This document shows positions 52,233 to 62,799 of a stretch of 64,000 nucleotides of DNA, one piece after another. A model generated the notes under the pieces. That model searched no databases and was not told where the DNA came from. It was given only the letters and a program-made list of their open reading frames with translations. The stretch is taken from assembly GCF_000003815.2 (NCBI RefSeq), contig NC_049985.1:13592844-13656843 (forward strand). Reading direction: 5' to 3'. How positions within the stretch are numbered: the first letter of the stretch is position 1; each line of letters opens with the position of its first letter. Source of the stretch: Branchiostoma floridae (taxonomy: Eukaryota > Chordata > Leptocardii > Amphioxiformes > Branchiostomatidae). A program made the position numbers and the translations under genes.

Positions 52233-54549
52233 GTAAGGCGGTTAGTTCCTTGGGAACGCCTTGTAATTCTTTCAATTTTCTCCTAGCCACGAAGAGATAG
52301 TCATAATTTCGTTAGGCTCGGAACTAGATTTATGGTCTGCAAAGCGACGGTTGTAAACGGAATGGATGTAATACAGGTAAGGGCCTCCTAAAGTCCATCG
52401 CCAACCAGATCCTGCGCTTCCACTTGCAATTTGGTTGATGAAAAAAGGTCCTCTGGGTCCGTGTTGGACTGATGAAGTGAGATTGGAATCCACAGCATTC
52501 GGCAGAAGGGATCAGTGAGGGTTTCAGTTATTACTAGAATCCATCGCTTCGAGTTCCGTACGCTCACTTTGTATGTTTGTCACTCGGAGGAAAATCCCTC
52601 ACCTAACTCATTATGTAAGATTGGAGATATCGACTCAGAAGTTCATTCCAGTTACTGAAAACACTAATTTGCTAAGGCAAAACCCTTGAGTGTAAGGTAT
52701 AAGAAGAGTAGGAACGTTGTCAGGTGCTGTGTCCTATGATTTGATTTTGTTTCGTTATTACTTGGTTGTTTCGGTGAGACAACGTGTCATGAGACTGTAT
52801 CAATCAGACTGAACAGACATGGTACGTGACCTGTTGGTTTCGCCCAAGTGCGCAGACTCGGGGTGTGTGTATATATACACTGCATTAGATCGACGCAGGA
52901 AGTAGCGATGCCCCGCCTTTTGAGCAAACAAAAAGCACACGGATACCTGACCGCAGGTAAACGTACCCACACACCTTTGTTGTTCAGATACGTGACGCAG
53001 TGTAATGTTTACAAGACAGGTGTCCCATCTTGCGTTGGCTTTTTCCACAGGAAATACGAATTAGCAAACAATCCGAGTGGTAAAATCGTATTTATTTGTA
53101 CGGAAAAGTGACTCAGATAACTAACTTTAAGTGGCCATGGCACACAATAGGAAATTTGGTTCGCACAATTGCGGAGAATTCGTAATCAGGATGTGCTTTC
53201 AGAAAAGGCTGATGAAGGATTCAAATGTTTAGGAAACAACCTACAGGCAATCTAGCATTTCTAATTCAAGTACATGTTACCGGCACAGACCACGCGAAAC
53301 TAGTCAAACAAACGTACCCCTAATGAATTCTTTTCAAGTTGGGATCCGAGCTCCGTGCTAAATTCAAGGATATGTAACAAATTAGGGATACATCAGTAAA
53401 TTTTTGGGCCCTGACACAGGTCTAAATCTTCCAATGTTTGGCCATTGTGTAATTAGCAGATGTTGAACACCGACTTGTCTGTTTAGTGTCTTCGACAGCC
53501 ATATTTTTGAGGCTGGCAGATCAAGCCATTCATGTAGTTCAATATCACATCTCACTGAGTCAGCAATCCCTAGAAATAGCCAGAACAGTCTGATCAATAG
53601 GCCAGTTTGTTATGTGACGACCATGACTCATCGAGGTATTTTATGATCCAGGTAGCTACGCGCGAAAGTCGCGAGGAGACAGACGTTACATTCCGCCGAA
53701 ATCCTCCAGTCATCACGGTCACCCATCTCTGGAGAGACACGAGCTAGCGGCGATCGGTACGCCTGTCTTTTTCTGTTCTCCCAGAAGGGGAAAGACAGAT
53801 GTTTGGTGTGAAAGATGGAAAATGGCCTTGAGGGAAAGTCATTACCAGATCGTTGCCGACCGTGGCCGTGAAGACGCGGGAAAATCATTCCCTCTAAATC
53901 TGCAGTACGGGCCCGCCAATAAAGTCAATGCACACCTGGTATCGCTTTTATCGGGGCTCGACCCGCACCAGACAAGATTGCAAGGCAGCGTAAGCACCGT
54001 CATTCTTACGACGTGCAGGGGGCGAAGGTCAACACGTTGTAATATTTCTACAAACTAATTTTACGTTTCTGCGTCATTTGCACCGTCCAATTTCGGGCGG
54101 CTCTGCGAGAGAGAAAAACGATGAAATTTTGCCGCACATGGAATGCACAAGCTGGAAGCGCGTACGCGGAACGGAGCCGCCATGGCGGGTAATAAATTCT
54201 TCCCCGGGACGATTTCTCGTGTTCAATCCATAACTCATTGAAATGGTTGAGCTCTCCGGTTTCTGAACCGCTGCCAGGCCCGATAAGGAACCGAGATGGG
54301 CTCACGTGTAGCCCGTCCCTCATGCGGCCCCGGGCAACGGCCGGTCTGTCATCACCAAATATGGATCAATAAAAACAAAACCGCCGCCATGAATTCGATG
54401 GTAGATGACATTACGGACTGCATGAGAACGATCCAGAGAAATGTCAGTGAAAACTGATAAGGAAATATGAGTGAGTGAACGATGATTTGGAGAAAGAAGG
54501 GGGAAATGTTCTCTCGCTTGTACCAGAGCCTGCCGTTGGCTAACATCCT

Positions 54550-54585
54550 GTTACCATGGCGACGACCTATCGTTGTCATGGCGAC
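54550..54585. promoter_or_regulatory. Two RFX-type X-boxes, 22 bp apart
   Basis: GTTACCATGGCGAC (54550-54563) and GTTGTCATGGCGAC (54572-54585) both fit the RFX X-box pattern (GTTRCC, two bases, RGYRAC). The second has one half-site change. GCCGCCATG-type cores at 54176-54188 and about 54381 lie in the same CpG-rich block. Confidence 0.5.
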
Positions 54586-54997
54586 ACATTCAATCTTGGA
54601 ATTCCCAGGTCAATTTATCATGCGATGGGATAATTAAACTCCATGTTTCTATCGCCAAATTTAGTTTCTCTTTTCACAAATGACGTAAACAGCATTTGTC
54701 ATGGTTGCGCTTCTCGATTTCTTTCATTTTCTATCGAAATGGACGTGCAATTTTGCCAGCACAAGTACTCCATATATCTAATGCTCGTTCGATACCTCCT
54801 AGCGCTTGGGGAAAGTACTGCACATAAGCATTGGGTGGGTACTTACAAGTACTACTAGTATGTTATGATAGCAGCGGTAATTATACAAAGAAGCTAAAGC
54901 TGGTAATCATCCATTTTATCTTTAACGTTAATCAAAGGAAACAGCCATTTTACACAGGAGACTAAAATAAGTTGTTGATCGCCGACAGTCAACTCTG

Positions 54998-55005
54998 TGA
55001 CGTCA
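54998..55005. promoter_or_regulatory. CRE palindrome TGACGTCA
   Basis: Perfect 8-base CRE in the probable Fat intron 1. Confidence 0.4.
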
Positions 55006-55147
55006 TTACTGTGTAAATATTTCACTAGTAGAAGGTGTTGGTTACACGTCATGTAGTCTCAGGATTACTCACCTTTGACTTTTGTATGCTTTTCAAAACA
55101 GACATCCAAAATGGTTTTGTTCCTTTTGTATCAACTCTCGTTCGAGG

Positions 55148-55181
55148 CAAGGAGCTTATAAAAGCTGATAAAAGCTCCTTG
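55148..55181. mobile_element. 34-bp hairpin insertion flanked by 7-bp direct repeats
   Basis: CAAGGAGCTT...AAGCTCCTTG forms a stem around a short loop. TTCGAGG lies directly on both sides (55141-55147 and 55182-55188). The same hairpin sequence recurs at 55401-55431 and 55439-55462 with different flanking repeats, which is what insertion predicts. Confidence 0.6.
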
Positions 55182-55400
55182 TTCGAGGTAAACAATTTCT
55201 ATTGTGGCTCCCTACCGGACGAAATTTAAAACGTTAAAAAAATGTATCGGAATAAAAATCGATGAGATAGCATTTGACTACAGTAGTTTATTTCATAAAA
55301 TCATTTTCTGAAGGCATCTGTTCTTCATACTAATCACGATGACCTGTATATTATACAAGCGTGCCATTGGCAGCTGCTAGGAGTAAGCGCTCTGTTGAAT

Positions 55401-55431
55401 CAAGGAGCTTTTATCAGGTAAAAGCTCCTTG
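55401..55431. mobile_element. 31-bp hairpin insertion, second copy
   Basis: CAAGGAGCTTTTAT, loop CAGG, TAAAAGCTCCTTG. Flanked by GTTGAAT at 55394-55400 and 55432-55438. Confidence 0.6.
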
Positions 55432-55438
55432 GTTGAAT

Positions 55439-55462
55439 CAAGGAGCTTTTATAAGCTCCTTG
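55439..55462. mobile_element. 24-bp perfect palindrome insertion, third copy
   Basis: CAAGGAGCTTTT followed by its partner ATAAGCTCCTTG, nearly a perfect palindrome. Flanked by GTTGAAT at 55432-55438 and 55463-55469. A decayed relative (AAGGAGTCTTATATGGGTCC then TT) lies at about 55571. Confidence 0.6.
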
Positions 55463-58400
55463 GTTGAATACACCGAGTATCTAACGGCACCCAGCGTGTC
55501 GGCAACTGCCCTGGTTGTTTTCAACGGGGAGAAATTTAAAACCCCGCTAGACTTTAGGTCATAATCGACCAAGGAGTCTTATATGGGTCCTTTCCTGAAG
55601 TAAGGAGCACCTAAGAGACCTTACGTTTGCCTTGAAGAACAATGGAGACTTTGTTCCAGTGTACCGAGTCAGCTTCCGTGGACACAACTCGAAACCTGCC
55701 CGAGCACGGTTTTACCTTACACATGACGTAGCTGTAATGTCATTTCTTCTCGTCCGTTCACCTGTAACAAAACGGTAATGACATAGCGACTTATTTGGGT
55801 CATTCAACAAAGAATACGTCTAGTGATGCATTAATGATTAGACTTTTACACGTGGGACGCGGGAGCACGGAATTACAGGGGCGGTGTGTTGCCCCGTGAA
55901 AAGGCGAGCTGTCTCACCTGGATATAAAATGGGAAGCTATCCCGGACTTTGTACCACCGCCGAGGAGGGCTTTCTGTGAAGACGGGATCACCGTGGGGCA
56001 TAATCGTCCACTGTCTTGAGCAATTATTTGAAAACCGATTGATCTCTATTCAGAATTTCTCCGCTAGCTGGGACAAATATGCTCCTTGTTCGCTCAGGCG
56101 GCTTGCGTGCTCGTGTTTGATTTAAACGTGACATGTACATAAGCAGAGGCGGTTCAAGGTTTATGGGCTCTTGTGTTTTTTAAGAAGAGGTAGATTATTC
56201 AGTGAGGAAGGAATCGTGCACGCTCTGTCAGTGTTAACAAGGATAGAGGTCGACAATTTAGCATACTTGCCTGGGTTGTCGACCCTTATCGCTGTTCCAT
56301 CTGTCATTGGGTACATTTACGTGTAAGCGGCATCCCCTTTGATGTACTGGATTTTTACCAATGGCGTTTTCTGGGCTCTATTTGGCCTAGGCAGGTTGAA
56401 ATAAAATCCAGTCCGTACAGCCATTATCAGGTAGCTATGAATATGCAGGACCACTTTTTACCACCATTTTGTGGTTGTTGTACTTTAGAAGGAGATGAAT
56501 ATAAAGGCTGTTAGTTATCACTTTCGTTGTGTCTTTTTTAATCTCTAAAATTGGAAAATTTGAAAGAGAAAGGGAAAGGCCATTTCTCACCTGTAATATT
56601 TATGTTTTGTTCTTCTTACGTGGTTTGAGTCGGAAAATCAATATCACTCCAGTCATAACTGTAACCAAAGTAAACAAAGGCGCAGCCAGCAAACAAAGTT
56701 TCACCAGGCGGTCTTTTTCCGGGCCACCATTCCTAAATAAACAGTCTAAACGTTGTTATTGACGTTGTGGTTGTGAGAAATTTTCCTTGAGACGAGTCAT
56801 CGGCTTCTGAGAGGTCTTGAGAAACCCGACACTTGATTGACGGTCTTATTTCAACGTGTGCTCGTGGGCGGAGCTAAGTCCCCCACCTCCAGCTGACGTT
56901 CATATCAATACGCCAAAGCCAGCGCCCTGGAAGAAAACTCCCTGAAACCTCCTTTCCTTAGATTTCAATCACAACATCGGAAATACAGACGTTATTCTGT
57001 GCTTTACGTGATCTCTTTATTAGCAATTTCGATATTGCGGAGGTTAGGAGTGGCTAGTTTGCATACTTTTGATTGACGCGAAGTAGTTCCAAGCGGATGT
57101 AGATCCCCGTTGTTTGTCAAGCAGGCTCAGGGGACGGATTTTCCAGCATGGCGAAGCCGAGGAGAACACGTCTTGAGCCGCCGCAAGAGTGTAGAGCCCA
57201 TGTTTCCCGATCGGGATGAATCCAGGTTCGTGTGGGTACATATACATATCAACCAGTGTCTGGCCTTTCTTTGTGGTTAGTCAGATTTTCCCATAAATGG
57301 CCGTGATTAGAGTAAAAATGGGTTTGCGTGCAACAGCCATTCCAAATCGGGGGCTCACGGGAGCTTGGAGTGTTTTGAGTGCTCGCGTCGCCAGGCCTCG
57401 AGTAGCGGTCCTTGTCGCGCATATTTATAACGATTTCCCGTCAGAATATTCATGGAAATGACGGAAAAGTAAGAATTCATGTTTGCTCAGCTTGTGTGAT
57501 GGCTTGGGTCATTGTGTGAGTAATATTTGAGGGGAATTGTTGGTGTACGGAAGGCTCGTAACGGCGCTGAGTTGCCCCAAGTTTCGTCTGGCCCATGTTT
57601 GGTTCGAGCCTGAGTAAAGAAACTTCCCCCGATCAGTTCTAACCCAGTTCTCTCGTCAAATGCGTCCCCAGAGATGCCCCCAAACCTTCCAATAACCTGC
57701 TGAAATCGACGCTACAGGTATGCCAAAGCTTCCTTTATTCCTCTTTTAAAACTGGTTCGATATTTATTCCCGTTGTAGTTTGATGCGATTTGTCTTCATT
57801 TTGGGGGGTAGTATTGGGCAAACAGCGTGCGCCGCTGGTGGACCGTGAAGCCGCAAATTTTCCTCGCCACAAATTTACGGTTCAGAAGCTCCCCCCAGAT
57901 TATCTTCAATTTGAACATCAGGTGTACCCCGTATCTGTCCAGTACAGGATGTGTATTGGAGATGATTTTAAGATGGTAGTCTGCTCATGTGTCGCTAAAT
58001 TTCGCGTCTGGTTTTGCCCAGAAAATTGATTGTGGGCATCCGTAGGTTGTGGTCTGTGCCTCCGGGCAGACGCGGGGTTATCCCCGCCGAGGATTTCCAA
58101 TCTTACGCTCACGTCCAGATCAGAATTATTACATGGTATAGGATGGTTTACGCCGAAACAAAAATTGCCACATGGTTTGCGTTATCCGTGAATAGTCCAT
58201 GCCAGTGTTATCTGTGTATGGCCAAGAATCGGCCTGGTAAATAAGCCTACAGTTTAGGCTGCTGGCGAAAGAATGCGAGTGTTTTGCTTGGACACCACTC
58301 GCCTATAATTGGATGGTCTTTAGTCCGGCTACGACTTGTCTACATCTTCCCCCATCACCCCAAACATTTCCGATATCCAAAAATGACCTTAGTTACAGGA

Positions 58401-59446
58401 AATCCTGCACAAGTGTATCCTTCTAGCGTTAAATCGGCTCCTTTGTTGAAATTTTATCACTGAAATTGCTGTAGGGGCTACTATTATGTAGGCAATTTAT
58501 GTTACCTTTCACTTGTGTAGATGCAACAGGAGATATTTTTGTATCTCTGGATATATCTGTACAGGTTGAATTCTAAGTACTGCTTTCCTTTGTGCTTTGT
58601 GTTGTAGTGGTAACGGTGTCTTAGATTTCCCTGTGTTTGCTATGTGGGGTTCCAGGGTTTTTGTTTTGGAAATGGCAATCATGCATCCCTTAGAAGTTGC
58701 ACTAGACACATTTCAGTTTTAGAAAAACAGTTACTGTACGTGAAGTCTCTTCAAGGTTTTTGTTTAGGTTTGATGTTCGTGCACTCTAGGATAATTTTAC
58801 TTAGTTGGCCTAAAGGCCCTGTCTTTGTGGAAGATCCTTAAGTAAACCCGGCTTATTTTTTTGGAACAAGGGACCACATATTTCTTTTTCACCAGGCTTG
58901 CAAGAATGGGCTTCGTGTGCCAAATCTGGGGCAGTAAGAAAACGTTATGCCATGTTGTTTTGTGTTGTGCCCCCGTTTTTTCTTTTCAGAAGGAGTAACT
59001 GAACATCAGGCTTTTTCAAACATAAACAATGTGATTGTGTGCCCTTGCCCAATACTCCCTCACATCAGAGAGGGCTCTGTTGCTTGGAAAAAGGCAAGGC
59101 GGGCAATCCTTTCGACTCAAAGGAGCACGAATGGGTGTCTGGCATCCGCGAGAGTTTTGCATTGAAAGGGCCAGATCGCAAGTCCGTTAACAGCGGTTAT
59201 ACAGCTGACTTGAAATGCTGTTGATAGGACTGGCGTGAGGCCACCCTTCTTTCTTTGATTACAATGACCCTCAAGGCTGCATGCAAATGAGGCCCCTTTT
59301 ACCAGGCCAGAGCGGTTTCAGCTTACAGGACTGGTAACAAATGCTGTGTACATATTGTTTTTCCTTGCTCTGCAGTCTGATAGATAATACTGATTGCTGA
59401 TTAGTATTCGTGATCCTTAGCATTGTTTTTCTTTTGTTTCTTCCAG

Positions 59447-59489
59447 ATTCTCCAGAGTGCTGTAGCTGGGCCAGACTAAACAACTCAGG
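59447..59489 (+). other. Splice acceptor and 5' UTR part of the Fat coding exon
   Basis: A long pyrimidine tract ending TTGTTTCTTCCAG (CAG ends at 59446) marks the acceptor. The 43 bases before the ATG hold an in-frame TAG, so translation cannot start further upstream in this exon and the preceding exon must be non-coding. Confidence 0.85.
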
Positions 59490-62400
59490 ATGGAGGGGAA
59501 TACAGGAGTACTGAGAATATGTGCCATAGTTTTCGTCACTGTGCTGTGCAGACTAGCAGTCTGTCAGCGGACGCCATCTCCACCAGGAGACTTCCGATTC
59601 ACGCGGAAGGAATACAATGCCACAATCATGGAGAACTCGCAGGCAAAGACCTACGTAAAGAGCCGTCAGAAAATGGGGATCTACATCACTTCAGATCTGT
59701 CGGCCAGCGTCAAGTATTCCATTGTCGATGGAGACCCACTCCAGTTGTTCAAAGCAGAGCAGCATTTAGTGGGAGATTTCTTCTTCCTCAGAATAAGGAC
59801 CAAAGGGGGTAACACATATGTACTTAACAGAGAGGTCACAGATAGTTATAAGCTCCGAGTCAAAGCAGAAGTAAGGAAAACCAACAGTAGGAAACTAGAG
59901 TTCTGGGTGGACGTGTTTTTAGCAGTACAAGACATGAATGACCTAAGACCGCTGTTTTCACCGACATCCTACTACATCTCGGTTAGCGAAGACACACAAA
60001 TCAGATCCAGCATTGCTCAGGTAACGGCTACGGATGCGGACATTGGCACAAATGGGGAATTCTATTATAGTTTTAGCCAAGAGACAGACACATTTGCAAT
60101 CCATCCAGCGAGCGGAGTCGTGTCTCTAACAAGACAGCTTGACTACAACCAGACCCCGAGATATGAGCTGACAATCATAGCTGAAGACAGAGGTCTCCAT
60201 CCGGGTGGATCAGGGTTTTCCAGCACATCTAGACTGCAGATAACAGTCGTACAGGATAACCTACATGCCCCTGAAATCCTGGTAAGAACTTTGCCAATGG
60301 TTGTAGAGCATAATGCCGAACCTCTCACGTATGCCGTCATCACTGTCTCAGATAAGGACAGCGGGAGGAATGGAAACATTCAGGGCTTGGAGATCATCAA
60401 GGGCAATGAGGACGGCAAATTCGAGATACAGACTGGTGGCAAACAGAACGAGTTTGCTATCAAAGTGCTCCAGACATTGGACAGAGAGACCACGCCAAAC
60501 GGATACAACTTAACTCTGAGGGCTTCGGACAAAGGACAGCCACCAAAGTTCTCGGAGAAAGTCTTGTTTGTCCAACTGATGGACACGAATGACCATGCCC
60601 CAGTGTTCAGTCAGACCAGGTATGAGGTAACAGTGAGCGAGTTTGCACCTGTAAACACACCTGTGGTGATGGTTCAAGCCACTGACCCAGACACAGGCCG
60701 GAACGCCGAAATCGTATACGACATCCAGAGGGGGAACAACAAACTGAGGTTTGGGATCAACTCAAGAACTGGTCTCATTTACACAAAGGGAGAGCTGCAC
60801 AGGGAAGAGAGGGCCAGTTATGAGTTGACCGTTGTGGCCACTGATCGCGCAAACCCCAGCAACAGGAAGAGAAACAGTGCCGTGGTTGTGATAAATATTG
60901 AGGATGCCAATGACCACGATCCTGTCTTCAACGACTCCAAGCTTTCTGCCAACATCAATGAAAACGAAAAGGCAGGGACTTGGGTCCTGGAGGTATCAGC
61001 GTACGATCTGGATGCTGGAGAGAACGGCTATCTCACGTACAGTTTGGCCAATGTCAACCCCGTTCCATTCGAGATTGACCACTTTAATGGCTGGATCACC
61101 ACAACTAAGGAACTGGATTATGAGATGATGCCACAGAAGTACATGCTGAGAGTCCGTGCATCAGACTGGGGCTCACCCTACAGGAGGGAGACGGAGATGA
61201 CTATCCCTGTCAAACTGCAGAACATGAATGACAACACCCCTCAGTTTGAAAAGGTGAAGTGTGAGGGGACGCTCTCACGGGATGCCCCCATCGGCCAGAG
61301 AGTACATACCCTATCCGCCATTGACGATGACCCTGCTGACTATGTACGCTACGAGATCTTGTCTGGCAATGAAAACGGTTTGTTTGAGTTAAACCCGACG
61401 TCTGGGGACCTGACACTTGCACGCAAGATTGGTCAGTTTGAGCCATCGTTCATCAGTCTGAAGGTAACTGCCACTGACGGAGATAACCAGGCTTCTCCTG
61501 TGTACCTCAACATGACTGTTACCAACAGCATGCAGGGGAATGACTACATAAACCTCCAGTGCCAGAGCACAGGTGTAGCTCAGGAGCACATGCGCAAAGT
61601 CCAACAGAAAAGCCGCATCAATGCTCTTGAAGAGGATGAGACCATGCACTTCTCTGATATCCACACTGTGAACCTGCATGCACCCGAGATCGATTCTGGA
61701 ATTCCGAGGGAGATCGATATAGGAGAGGACAGTTCGGTTGGAACTGTGTTAGCTACTGTGAATGCGAGGGACAGTGACACAGGGTACAATGGCATGGTCG
61801 TGTATGTGATTGCAGAGGGCAATACAGACAGCTGCTTCACAATAGGAATGCAGAGTGGAGAGCTAAGTATTCTCAGTCCTCTTGACAGAGAAAGAACCGA
61901 GAGTTACATCCTCAACATCACTGCAACAGACCTTGGCAAGCCAAGCAAAGGAGCATGGAAGCGGATCACCATCAATGTCATGGACGCAAATGACAACAAA
62001 CCACGGTTTAGCCAAGACAAGTATGAAGAAACTGTAGACGAGAACATTGATATTGGGTCAACCATACTGCAGGTGTACGCGTCCGATCCCGACAGCGGGT
62101 CGGCAGGTGCCGTCAGGTATTCCTTGCTCACTGGAACAGAAAAGTTTTCGATAAACGAGAAGTCGGGTGTTATCAAAACAACAGCTGCGCTAGACAGAGA
62201 GGAGGCAGCCGTGCACTCTCTGAGAATTCAGGCAAGGGATCAAGATGAAAGTTACCCATTGTCATCTGTTGTCACAGTGACAGTGACCCTGCAAGACCTC
62301 AATGATAATGCACCCAAGTTCATCCCAGAAAACTACAAGGTGAAAGTCCGAGAGGATCTACCGAAAGGAGCGGTTATTCTGATGCTGGAGGCTCAGGATC

Positions 62401-62799
62401 CAGATGAGGGGCGTGGAGGGGAGATTCGCTATTCCCTGCAAGACGGGGACGAAGGAAAGTTTGACGTGGATAGGTTGACGGGCGTTATTCGATTGGTTGG
62501 GATGCTGGATTTCGAGGATAGACAAGTGTACAACATCACAGCTCGTGCCAAGGACAAGGGCTCGCCACAGCTCACATCAACTTGTAAAATAGAAGTTGAA
62601 GTGATTGATATTAACGAAAACCTGTACGCTCCAGAATTTCCGAGCTTTGTCAGCAATGGCACTGTGTATGAGAATGAGGAGGTCGGAACAGAAGTCTTAC
62701 GGGTTGTTGCCACGGACTTGGACAGCGGGAACGACGGGAAGGTTGTTTATTCCATTCGGGACGGAAGTGGGCTCGGACGCTTCGTGATTGACGATGAAG
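59490..62799 (+). CDS. FAT1-like: First coding exon of a Fat-family giant protocadherin (FAT1/2/3-like)
   Basis: Encodes the N-terminus of a very large cell-surface cadherin that mediates calcium-dependent adhesion and planar polarity/growth signalling. Visible: a signal peptide (residues 1-25, hydrophobic ICAIVFVTVLC, likely cut before Gln26), then nine complete cadherin repeats and part of a tenth. Repeat ends are marked by DMNDLRP (148-154), DNLHAPE (256-262), DTNDHAP (365-371), DANDHDP (472-478), NMNDNTP (578-584), NLHAPE (728-733), DANDNKP (832-838), DLNDNAP (936-942) and DINENLYAP (1040-1048). The divergent sixth-to-seventh junction with a polar linker (about 690-730) matches what I recall of vertebrate FAT1. 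The start is supported by an in-frame TAG at 59463 and a good Kozak context (A at -3, G at +4). The exon ends at AAG|GTAAGT after one base of codon 1104 (phase 1). Translation beyond 62799 is intron. A ~3.3-kb first coding exon following a non-coding exon is the known FAT1-3 arrangement. The FAT1, 2 or 3 subtype cannot be settled from this exon, because an invertebrate gene would be co-orthologous. Confidence 0.96.

Larger units (their letters stand above)
52233..59446 (+). other. Probable first intron of the Fat gene (CpG-normal, regulatory-looking)
   Basis: No convincing coding exon. It contains paired RFX-like X-boxes (54550-54585), a CRE at 54998, miniature hairpin insertions (55148-55469), a near-palindrome at 57435-57467, and several CpG-rich blocks (53.6-54.4 and 57.0-57.6 kb). 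The last kilobase (about 58.4-59.4 kb) becomes CpG-poor again. Intron status depends on the exon 1 call at 52232. Confidence 0.45.
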
